From: Candidatus Woesearchaeota archaeon UBA119
GTDB lineage: Archaea > Nanobdellota > Nanobdellia > Woesearchaeales > UBA119
Length of the DNA: 10,782 bases
Direction: 5' to 3'
Assembly (NCBI GenBank): GCA_002505945.1
Contig: DAWM01000045.1
Span: 1 to 10,782, forward strand
Made by a program: the position numbers and the translations under genes. This document shows, piece after piece, positions 1 to 6,070 of this stretch. Every line of letters starts with the position of its first letter. The first letter of the stretch is position 1. The notes under the pieces are model-generated. The model was not told the DNA's origin and made no database searches. It saw nothing but the letters and a program-made list of their open reading frames with translations.

Positions 1-1
1 T

Positions 2-568
2 GATTCAAATCAGATTGAAATTATTTTCAATAAATTTGCAAATAAGCCCGTAGTAGGATTAATAAATTGTGCAACTGTATTTTGTGAATTATCAATTGAA
101 ACTATAACAAAAGATCATTTTAAATCAGTTTTTATGAATAATTTTTATTCTTATCTCAATGCTACACAGAAGTATCTTAAAATTTTTCCTATACTGAGTA
201 AAAGTGTAGTTAATATATCTAGTATAAAAGGGTTTTTAGGACAAGGCGTTGATATTCCTTATTCAGTATCAAAAGCTGCAATCATACAATTATCGAAAGA
301 TTTTGCTGCTTTATCTAGCAAATATAATACACGATTTAATACAATTTCGCCTGGACATATAAATACACAAAACAATGAAGTTCATTTAAGAAGATTATTT
401 GGAGAGAATTATTCTAGGGATAGCTTTTTAAATCAGGTTCCTCTGAGAAGAGGGGGTTCTCCTTCAGAAGTTGCAAAACTTTGTTTATTTTTAATATCTA
501 ATAGTTCATCATATATTAATGGTGCAAATATCGTAATAGATGGTGGCTTTAGTTCAAGTTTGAGATAA
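2..568 (+). CDS. Short-chain dehydrogenase/reductase (SDR), 5' end outside the window
   Basis: The frame is open from base 2 through the TAA at 566-568, so the ATG at 134 is internal. 188 residues are visible. Against a usual SDR length near 250, about 60 N-terminal residues, including the Rossmann glycine motif, lie off the window. Seen: an NCAT motif (visible residues 22-25) where classical SDRs have NNAG; the catalytic triad Ser74 (NISS), Tyr87 and Lys91 (YSVSK); a PG motif after it; and the typical C-terminal block SSSYINGANIVIDGG. This is an NAD(P)-dependent oxidoreductase of the classical FabG-like type, expected in the cytosol. The substrate cannot be read from sequence; fatty-acid, sugar or secondary-metabolite reduction are all possible. 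The gene is very AT-rich. Its last 15 bases overlap the tail of the convergent kinase-like gene. Confidence 0.88.
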   Translation, partial: DSNQIEIIFNKFANKPVVGLINCATVFCELSIETITKDHFKSVFMNNFYSYLNATQKYLKIFPILSKSVVNISSIKGFLGQGVDIPYSVSKAAIIQLSKDFAALSSKYNTRFNTISPGHINTQNNEVHLRRLFGENYSRDSFLNQVPLRRGGSPSEVAKLCLFLISNSSSYINGANIVIDGGFSSSLR

Positions 569-1576
569 ATTATCGATGAAATTAATGTATTCTTCGATTG
601 TTTGAAATGAATATAATTCATTTGCTAGTGCAAGACAAAGCATAAAATCTAATTCTTCATATTCTAATATGTTATCAACGCAGAAAATTCTTAAAATCAT
701 ATAATATTTGAGATATTTCCAATTAATTTCATTTTTTTCTTTAATGATTTTTTTTATTCCTTCGAGATATATATTTAATATTTTATTTCTTGATTTATTA
801 TGTGTTATTTTATAATTAACTTCAATTTTTTTGTTATTGTATTTGATTTGAGTAAAACAAGATTTATCCTTTAATAATTTTGATTCGTTAAAGTGGTTGA
901 TTTTATATTTTCTTAAAAGATGTGGTTCTTGAATTAAAGTTCCCCAAATAAAAACTGCAAATTCACCTAAGATGTCATTTTCGCCTAACAAATCTATATC
1001 GTATATCACTGGTTTTAAAGAGATATTCATTTCATGAAAATCGCCTTGTGTTATTGCTGAAACTTTTATTTTTTCTGTTAAAAAGTATTCTTTTGTTTCT
1101 AGCAAGATTGTTTTAATAGTTTTTTCTGCCTTTTTATTGTTGATTGTAAGAATTTCTTTGATTTCTTTTTTTTCTGACCTCAGATATTTTTCAAGGCGAG
1201 GGATTCTTTTTAAAAACAAAATGTCATTTCTGCATTCTAGACTTTTGCTTATTGTTTCATTTATTACTGCAAAATATCTCTTAATTAAAGATTCCCATTT
1301 TCCCTCTAATTTATCATCTATTTTGTTATTTCCCATTAAATCATGTAATAATAATTCCTGGCCAATATTGTCAAAAGGCATAAGAACCTCATATGTATCT
1401 TTAAGTTTGAGAAATGTTACAACAGAAATAAGATTTAGTTTTTTTGCATATTCTAAATAATTTTTTTTTAGTTGATCAACGTTTTTATTCTTCAATTGTT
1501 TAAGAAGAAAATCTTTATTATTTGAAAGCTTATTGTTACTAATCTTGGAAACTTCTTCAAATGTTAACTTATGCAT
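554..1576 (-). CDS. Aminoglycoside phosphotransferase/choline-kinase-like protein
   Basis: 340 residues. The best clue is residues 177-184, QGDFHEMN, which match the HGDxHxxN catalytic loop of the APH/choline-kinase fold with Gln in place of the first His. Asp179 would be the catalytic base and Asn184 a metal ligand. It is followed by YDIDLLGEND (192-201), equivalent to the second metal-binding IDWE/DFG-like motif. Residues 52-70 look like the last N-lobe strands and the hinge. No glycine-rich loop or clear nucleotide-binding Lys is visible in the first 50 residues, and an in-frame stop lies shortly upstream of the ATG, so the N-lobe is genuinely short or divergent. A TATA box centred about 26 bases upstream supports this start. 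Probable role: ATP-dependent phosphorylation of a small molecule, substrate unknown. Gene composition is very AT-rich, like the SDR and unlike the rest. The family call is moderate; a non-catalytic member is possible. Confidence 0.6.
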   Translation of the reverse strand: MHKLTFEEVSKISNNKLSNNKDFLLKQLKNKNVDQLKKNYLEYAKKLNLISVVTFLKLKDTYEVLMPFDNIGQELLLHDLMGNNKIDDKLEGKWESLIKRYFAVINETISKSLECRNDILFLKRIPRLEKYLRSEKKEIKEILTINNKKAEKTIKTILLETKEYFLTEKIKVSAITQGDFHEMNISLKPVIYDIDLLGENDILGEFAVFIWGTLIQEPHLLRKYKINHFNESKLLKDKSCFTQIKYNNKKIEVNYKITHNKSRNKILNIYLEGIKKIIKEKNEINWKYLKYYMILRIFCVDNILEYEELDFMLCLALANELYSFQTIEEYINFIDNLSQT

Positions 1577-1597
1577 ATTGATTGAGAATTTTGGTTA

Positions 1598-1606
1598 TTT
1601 ATAAAA
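1598..1606 (-). promoter_or_regulatory. TATA box for the kinase-like gene
   Basis: Read on the minus strand this is GGAAATTTTATAAAT, a TATA core preceded by a GGAAA purine stretch resembling a BRE. It is centred about 26 bases before the ATG at 1576, which predicts a leaderless or nearly leaderless mRNA. Confidence 0.6.
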
Positions 1607-1699
1607 TTTCCTAGATTTTGTTTATTTTTAAGGTTGTCCGAAATAACATAAAGAAGTATACTATTTCTCTTACAGACGCATTAGTTAGGCTGAAAGTTT

Positions 1700-1707
1700 T
1701 TTATATA
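1700..1707 (+). promoter_or_regulatory. TATA box for the tgt-endoQ operon
   Basis: TTTATATA preceded by TGAAAGTTT (BRE-like), centred about 25 bases before the ATG at 1728. No Shine-Dalgarno sequence lies between them, as expected for a leaderless archaeal transcript. It supports 1728 as the tgt start. Confidence 0.7.
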
Positions 1708-1727
1708 GAAAGAAAATTCAATTAGAT

Positions 1728-2906
1728 ATGGGTTTTAGGATATTAAAAAAAAACAAAGGAGCAAGGCTGGGGGAATTAAAACTTGGTGGATATACAATAC
1801 AAACACCTGCTTTTGTCCCGGTAGCCACCAAAGCTGCGATAAAAGGGCTGACCGCATTTGATATCGAAGAGCTCGCAATCCAGATTCTTATTGCCAATAC
1901 CTACCATCTCAATCTAAGACCTGGAGCAGATGTTATTGAAGAGTTTGGGGGTATCCAGAAATTCTCTGGAATTGATAAGCCGTTCATGACTGACAGCGGG
2001 GGTTTTCAGGCCTTCAGTTTAGGCAAAGGTGCTATTCTAGGAAGATCAAAGTTTGAGTATGAAGTAGAGAACAAACCTACAAAAGAGGCGTCAATTGCAA
2101 AGATAAACGATGAGGGCGTTAAATTCAGGTCAATATATGACAAGAGCGAACACATTCTGACTCCAGAAAAGTCTATGGAGATACAGCATAAGATAGGTGC
2201 CAATATCATCTTTGCTCTAGACGAATGTACCCCTCCTTCGGCTGATTATGAGGAAACAAAACAAGGAATGGAAAGGACCCATAGATGGGCTAAAGAATGC
2301 CTCTCTTTCCATAAGAAACAGAACAAAAATAATCAAGCACTTTTTGGGATAATCCAAGGAGGATTGTTTAAAGAGCTGAGAGAAGAAAGCGCAAAGGTAA
2401 TAACCAATATGGCTTTTGACGGCTTTGGAATAGGAGGTTCATTCGGAAGAAACCAGATGTACGAAACATTAGGCTGGCTCCAGCCTTTCTTGAGCAAAGA
2501 AAAACCTGTTCATTTGTTGGGGATTGGCACTATTGAGGATTTAATCAATTCAATAGGGTATGGGATGGATACATTTGATTGCGTGAGTCCCACGATGATA
2601 GGGAGAGCTGGATACATACATATTAGGCCTGAATCAGGGGGAAACAAGGGAAATAAGTACAGGATAAGGATTACTAACGCTAAATTCCGAAATGATCCAT
2701 CGCCTATTGATAAGAATTGTGATTGCAAGATGTGCAAAAGGTATTCAAAAGGCTATCTAAACCATCTTTTCAAAGCAAGGGAATTCTCAGCATATGTTAT
2801 TGCCTCATATCATAATCTTTATTATATGATAAATCTCATGAGAGAGATAAGAAAGGCCATTGAGAATAACAGGTTTAAGGAACTGAAAGAAAAATGGCTC
2901 GGTTAA
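1728..2906 (+). CDS. tgt: tRNA-guanine transglycosylase, bacterial/eukaryotic type
   Basis: 392 residues, a full-length catalytic TIM barrel. It exchanges guanine, normally G34 of GUN-anticodon tRNAs, for a 7-deazaguanine base. Seen by alignment from memory to the Zymomonas and E. coli enzymes: TDSGGFQ (88-94) with Asp89; DECTP (165-169) with Asp165 and Cys167, the Cys being typical of bacterial/eukaryotic rather than archaeosine enzymes; LFGIIQGG (205-212); IGGSFG (235-240); FDCVSPT (283-289) with the nucleophile Asp284; and the zinc site Cys331, Cys333, Cys336, His362. There is no C-terminal PUA region as in archaeal TgtA. Oddities: about 20 extra residues after GFQAFSLG; Gly at position 240, where bacterial preQ1 enzymes have Val; and PTMIGRAG in place of PTRxxRNG. 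It leads a probable operon with endoQ. Whether the substrate is preQ1, preQ0 or queuine is not settled by sequence. Confidence 0.95.
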   Translation: MGFRILKKNKGARLGELKLGGYTIQTPAFVPVATKAAIKGLTAFDIEELAIQILIANTYHLNLRPGADVIEEFGGIQKFSGIDKPFMTDSGGFQAFSLGKGAILGRSKFEYEVENKPTKEASIAKINDEGVKFRSIYDKSEHILTPEKSMEIQHKIGANIIFALDECTPPSADYEETKQGMERTHRWAKECLSFHKKQNKNNQALFGIIQGGLFKELREESAKVITNMAFDGFGIGGSFGRNQMYETLGWLQPFLSKEKPVHLLGIGTIEDLINSIGYGMDTFDCVSPTMIGRAGYIHIRPESGGNKGNKYRIRITNAKFRNDPSPIDKNCDCKMCKRYSKGYLNHLFKAREFSAYVIASYHNLYYMINLMREIRKAIENNRFKELKEKWLG

Positions 2907-2921
2907 ACATCTTATGCTAAA

Positions 2922-4112
2922 ATGAAACTCTTTTGCGACTTGCATATTCATTCAAAGTACTCAAGAGGAACATCTAAAGACATTTCTCTCAATAATCTAG
3001 AGGATAATGCCCGAAAGAAAGGGATTAATATTCTGGGAACAGGGGATTTCACCCATCCGGAATGGTTGAGAACCCTTTCTTCACTTAAGGAAGAGAATGG
3101 ATTTCTGTTAACAAAAACAGGATTTACTTTCTGCCTGCAAACAGAGGTCTCACTTATATTCAAAAAGGCGGGAAAATTAAGAAAGATTCATCTTGTTTTG
3201 TTATCTCCATCCTTAAGAACAAGTAAAAAGATTGCTGCCTTTATCTCAAATTATACAAATATTGAAGCAGATGGAAGACCTACAATCAGCATAGATGCTG
3301 AAAGGTTTATAAAGGAGTTGAAGCAGATAGATGAGGATATTGAGGTCATCCCTGCTCACGTATGGACTCCGTGGTTCGGGCTCTTCGGCTCAAAATCAGG
3401 GTTTGATTCTGTAGAAGATTGTTTTAGTAGTATGTCAGAGCATATCCATGCATTGGAAACCGGCCTTTCTTCTGATCCGGAGATGAATTGGATGATATCA
3501 TCTTTAGACAAATACGAGTTAGTATCTTTCTCAGATGCCCATTCGTTCTGGCCTCATAGACTTGGCAGAGAAGCTACATTGGTTGAAATGCCAGAGAAAA
3601 AGAATTACCAGAGCCTGATTTCTAGTATAAGAGAAAAAAAGGTAGTACTAACAATAGAGGTTAATCCTGCCTATGGCAAATATTATTTAGATGGACACCG
3701 GAAATGCAGTTTCTATTCCTCATATAAAGAAACAGAAAAGCTGAAGGGAATCTGCCCTAAATGCAAAAAGCCCTTGACAATAGGGGTGCTTAACAGGGTA
3801 GCAAGCTTAGCTAATAGAGAAAAGGGAGAAAAGCCAGATAGAAGCCATCCCTTTATCAGGATGTTGCCACTTATGGAGATAATCGCCTTCCATCTCGGAA
3901 AAGGAATAACCACTAAAACAGTTAGGATGGAATACGAGAGAATAATATCTGAAATGGGAAATGAATACCATATCCTTTTAGATGAGAAAATAGATAGGAT
4001 AAAAGAAAAAGCAGGAGAAAACATTGGCGAGATAATAAAAGCACAAAGAGAAGACAACCTCTCCATAAAACCAGGATTTGATGGGGAATATGGGAAGATT
4101 ATTGATTATTAG
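2922..4112 (+). CDS. endoQ: Endonuclease Q-like PHP-domain endonuclease
   Basis: 396 residues. Archaeal EndoQ cuts DNA 5' of deaminated bases (uracil, hypoxanthine, xanthine) and abasic sites. The PHP metal-site motifs appear in order: DLHIHS (6-11) with His8 and His10; GTGDF (39-43) with Asp42; Glu75 in QTEVS; PAHVWTPWFG (144-153) with His146; and SFSDAHSFWPHRLG (202-215) with Asp205 and His207. A zinc-binding insert follows with Cys262, Cys278 and Cys281 (CPKC), His259 being a possible fourth ligand, then the characteristic KPLTIGVLNRV. Length fits the family (about 400-425). No PCNA-binding QxxLxxFF motif is seen at the C-terminus. The gene starts 15 bases after tgt, with no clear Shine-Dalgarno; an ATG at 2914 runs straight into a stop and is not the start. 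The 3' end overlaps the convergent membrane-protein gene by 14 bases. The fold and family are clear; lesion specificity is inferred from the family. Confidence 0.87.
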   Translation: MKLFCDLHIHSKYSRGTSKDISLNNLEDNARKKGINILGTGDFTHPEWLRTLSSLKEENGFLLTKTGFTFCLQTEVSLIFKKAGKLRKIHLVLLSPSLRTSKKIAAFISNYTNIEADGRPTISIDAERFIKELKQIDEDIEVIPAHVWTPWFGLFGSKSGFDSVEDCFSSMSEHIHALETGLSSDPEMNWMISSLDKYELVSFSDAHSFWPHRLGREATLVEMPEKKNYQSLISSIREKKVVLTIEVNPAYGKYYLDGHRKCSFYSSYKETEKLKGICPKCKKPLTIGVLNRVASLANREKGEKPDRSHPFIRMLPLMEIIAFHLGKGITTKTVRMEYERIISEMGNEYHILLDEKIDRIKEKAGENIGEIIKAQREDNLSIKPGFDGEYGKIIDY

Positions 4113-4671
4113 AAATCTTTTTTCCAATTGCCCAGCTTAAAACAAAAGCCAGAATAAAAGCCCTTAATCCCATAATAAGAAAAAACGTAAAAGGGAAAGC
4201 CCTTATCAAAACAGAATAAGAAGGGAAAATCCAACTCCCATCAGAGAATAAAACAGTATGAAATAATCCAAAGATAATTGGGAATCCCAGAAACAAGAAG
4301 AAAAAAGCAATCACTCCTATGAGAATTGTTTTCCTATTATTAATACTGAGATTCAATCTTTTGTGGAAAAGAGTAATGAGAAGTATAAAAGAAACTAAAA
4401 ACACTAAGGATCCATGCATAAGCAATTCCCTTACATCCTGCATATGCGCATTTTCTCTTTCATTGAGAAAAGAAAGCTTATAGGACTCTGATAAAAAGCC
4501 TTGCTGCAATTCTTGATAAGGAATAGTATCAGAACCACCCAATGCTCTATTTATCCCTTCCCAAGCAGAATAATCAAATGCCTCAATGAGCAAAAAACCC
4601 ATAAATAAAACAAAGAATAATGCAATAAAAAGAATCAAACCCCTAACATCAAACCTATGACTTAACACCAT
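4099..4671 (-). CDS. Integral membrane protein, DUF1461 (TIGR01906)-like
   Basis: 190 residues with about four membrane helices: roughly 10-30, 84-103, 114-137 and 157-182. The loop between helices 1 and 2 is long, probably external, and carries ERENAHMQDVREL (71-83). That matches the conserved E/H/DV block preceding helix 2 in the TIGR01906/DUF1461 family of bacterial and archaeal membrane proteins. The aromatic and proline-rich SDGSWIFPSY (143-152) between helices 3 and 4 also fits. The family has no established function, so none is assigned. It is convergent with endoQ and overlaps it by 14 bases. A 168-base spacer separates it from the upstream minus-strand regulator, and that spacer carries a hairpin with a T-run and a TATA-like box, so it may have its own transcript. 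The family call is from memory of the motif layout; a membrane protein is certain. Confidence 0.65.
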   Translation of the reverse strand: MVLSHRFDVRGLILFIALFFVLFMGFLLIEAFDYSAWEGINRALGGSDTIPYQELQQGFLSESYKLSFLNERENAHMQDVRELLMHGSLVFLVSFILLITLFHKRLNLSINNRKTILIGVIAFFFLFLGFPIIFGLFHTVLFSDGSWIFPSYSVLIRAFPFTFFLIMGLRAFILAFVLSWAIGKKISNNQ

Positions 4672-4695
4672 TTTAAGAAAAATAGCAAGAAAAAT

Positions 4696-4718
4696 AAAAA
4701 AAGGGGGAAAATCCCCTT
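4696..4718 (-). terminator. Hairpin plus T-run between the regulator and DUF1461 genes
   Basis: On the minus strand AAGGGG (4718-4713), a six-base loop, and CCCCTT (4706-4701) form a 6-bp stem that runs into seven Ts (4702-4696). It lies about 120 bases after the stop of the membrane regulator and 25 bases before the DUF1461 ATG. It could terminate the regulator transcript or act as an attenuator in the DUF1461 leader. The same T-run is a poor TATA match for DUF1461. Confidence 0.5.
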
Positions 4719-4757
4719 ACTAACCAACCAAACGCAATATGTGATACCCTGAGTTGA

Positions 4758-4765
4758 TTTATAAA
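4758..4765 (-). promoter_or_regulatory. TATA-like box, possible DUF1461 promoter
   Basis: TTTATAAA is symmetrical, so its direction is uncertain. Read on the minus strand it is preceded by GCGAACA, which looks more like the BRE of the other promoters here than the plus-strand flank does. Minus-strand initiation would give a leader of roughly 60 bases before the ATG at 4671, containing the hairpin at 4696-4718. Confidence 0.35.
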
Positions 4766-4790
4766 TGTTCGCCAGAACAAGGGGGGTTAA

Positions 4791-4810
4791 AACGTTCAAA
4801 AAGGTTCAAA
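4791..4810. repeat. Imperfect 10-bp direct repeat
   Basis: AACGTTCAAA is followed directly by AAGGTTCAAA, with one mismatch and a period of one DNA helical turn. It lies between the regulator's stop codon and the TATA-like box at 4758. A nearby small palindrome, GTTC-gcca-GAAC (4767-4778), reuses the GTTC core. Function is unknown; a protein-binding site is possible. Confidence 0.4.
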
Positions 4811-4839
4811 AGCAGTTTTAAACACCTATTTTTCCTTTT

Positions 4840-5994
4840 CTAGCGCTCGGAAAGGAAATAATCAGTCAAATAAACTCTATTTCGTCCTTTTTTCTTTTCC
4901 ATCTTTACAAGGTTCTTCTCCTCGAGGGATTTAAGGTTTCTATGAAGGGTGGATTTTGGTATTTTAGCGATTCTATGGATGCGGGCCTGACTTGTCTGGT
5001 TGCCCTGACCAATAATAAAACGCAATATCTTCTGTTCGCCTTCAGGGAGAGAATTTAAAATATCTTGGCTTCTCTTGGATACTTTATGCTCTTCTTCCTT
5101 AACAGAATAATCAAGAATCTCTGACATCTGAGACTCTTCATCGTCTAATTCAACCTCGTGACTATAGCTGCTCTCTTCTGTATTATTGCTTCTCTTCGCT
5201 TTATCGCTCTTTTCTCTCCTTCCTTCCTCTCCTCTAGAAGAGCTCTCTTCCATGCTCCCCTTCTTTTTTCTCCTGAAAACGAAAAAGGCAAACAGCAGTA
5301 TCAAACCTCCTCCTACCACTCCACCTAAAATAACATAGAAGCGCATCTCTGCAGCTACAACCTCTTCATCCAGATAAACCTCAACCTCTGAAACCTGGCC
5401 CTTCTTAACTTCCACTTCACTTATCCCTGCCGAATTCTGATATGATGCAAAAACCTTGCATTGACCTACTGGAACAATCTTGCTGGAAAAACTTCCAAAA
5501 AGGTCTGTTTTCATCTCTCCTATGAAATCCTCTCGCGAGCATTCAAACTTTACCTTTGCTCCGGAAACCAATTTACCTGCCTTATCTTTAACAATTCCTT
5601 TCACAGTTCCGACTTCCAGAAGAAACAACCTCTGAGATTCGGGCCCTTCTACTTTTAAAGAGTGGATAATCTGATAATCAATAGCAGGAGTAGTAAAATC
5701 ATTTGCCGTTATAAAGAACTCCCACTTTCCCTCTCTTAAAGAGAAAACAACAGGGGTTACCGTGCCATTGTGCTCTTCAAAGGTAAAGGTAGTGGAAGAG
5801 TCATCCTTGTAATAATCTGCCTTTATAGTAGCCTGATTTGCATAAATTTCAGAATTATTGTAAACATCATATAAACTAAATTCAATCTCATACGCTTCCT
5901 CTTTCCCGCAAGTAAGAGCAACTAAGAACAATAGGAAAAAGATAAACAATGCCACACAACAAAAAAGTCTATACCCTGACTTGTATCTAGCCAT
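4840..5994 (-). CDS. Membrane-spanning winged-helix transcriptional regulator with external sensor-like domain
   Basis: 384 residues in a clear order. A basic start and hydrophobic segment (9-28) act as signal anchor or signal peptide. An external part (about 30-215) has a beta-rich first half and, at 128-208, a carboxypeptidase-regulatory-like beta-sandwich recognisable from GTVKGIVKDKAGKLVSGAKV and the later TDLFGSFSSKIVPVG. A second membrane helix (217-240) ends in RRKKK, the cytoplasmic side. A highly charged Ser/Glu/Lys linker (245-305) leads to a winged helix (about 310-384) with the recognition region IHRIAKIPKSTLHRNLKSLEEKNLV, split here at the helix turn, and a basic wing KKKGRNRVYLT. 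This resembles archaeal membrane-associated regulators of the COG2512 kind. Inference: an external signal controls DNA binding at the membrane. It is divergent from the NurA-like gene across 76 bases, so autoregulation or control of that gene is plausible. The signal is unknown. Confidence 0.8.
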   Translation of the reverse strand: MARYKSGYRLFCCVALFIFFLLFLVALTCGKEEAYEIEFSLYDVYNNSEIYANQATIKADYYKDDSSTTFTFEEHNGTVTPVVFSLREGKWEFFITANDFTTPAIDYQIIHSLKVEGPESQRLFLLEVGTVKGIVKDKAGKLVSGAKVKFECSREDFIGEMKTDLFGSFSSKIVPVGQCKVFASYQNSAGISEVEVKKGQVSEVEVYLDEEVVAAEMRFYVILGGVVGGGLILLFAFFVFRRKKKGSMEESSSRGEEGRREKSDKAKRSNNTEESSYSHEVELDDEESQMSEILDYSVKEEEHKVSKRSQDILNSLPEGEQKILRFIIGQGNQTSQARIHRIAKIPKSTLHRNLKSLEEKNLVKMEKKKGRNRVYLTDYFLSER

Positions 5995-6018
5995 TCTATC
6001 TTAGTATTATTGGTGGAG

Positions 6019-6026
6019 TTTATAAA
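6019..6026 (-). promoter_or_regulatory. TATA box for the membrane regulator gene
   Basis: Minus-strand reading is GAAAAATTTATAAACTCC, a TATA core with a GAAAAA BRE-like stretch upstream. It is centred about 29 bases before the ATG at 5994 and faces away from the nurA-like promoter. Confidence 0.6.
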
Positions 6027-6035
6027 TTTTTCACA

Positions 6036-6053
6036 AAAGTTTTTAAATACTTT
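6036..6053. promoter_or_regulatory. 18-bp near-palindrome over the nurA-like TATA box, candidate operator
   Basis: AAAGTTTTTAAATACTTT pairs with its own reverse complement at eight of nine base pairs and fully covers the TATA box at 6042-6049. It sits in the spacer shared with the divergent winged-helix regulator, so it is a candidate binding site. The TATA core contributes part of the symmetry, so chance is not excluded. Confidence 0.35.
6042..6049 (+). promoter_or_regulatory. TATA box for the NurA-like gene
   Basis: TTTAAATA preceded by CAAAAGTT, centred about 26 bases before the ATG at 6071. No Shine-Dalgarno sequence is evident, so a leaderless mRNA is expected. Confidence 0.65.
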
Positions 6054-6070
6054 ACAATAGCCAGAAAGAT

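Noticed and set aside
134..568. A complete 144-residue SDR starting at the ATG at 134.
   Set aside because: Residues encoded before it (bases 2-133) match the SDR region ahead of the active site; no SDR is that short and catalytic.
1137..1460. Plus-strand open frame of about 107 codons inside the kinase-like gene.
   Set aside because: It is a shadow of an AT-rich gene on the other strand, with no promoter and no recognisable protein features.
1577..1727. A hidden small gene or RNA in the spacer between the kinase-like gene and tgt.
   Set aside because: Only the two divergent TATA boxes are recognisable; no convincing hairpin, tRNA fold or start-plus-ORF is seen.
1728..2906. DpdA, the TGT-like enzyme that puts 7-deazaguanine into DNA.
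   Set aside because: The Cys-Cys-Cys-His zinc site and tRNA-type motifs are intact, and no other dpd genes are present.
4720..4840. A tRNA or C/D-box RNA in the regulator-DUF1461 spacer (GGTTCAAAA, GTGATA and CTGA fragments).
   Set aside because: No acceptor or anticodon stem can be paired, and the C- and D-like boxes are too close together and not exact.
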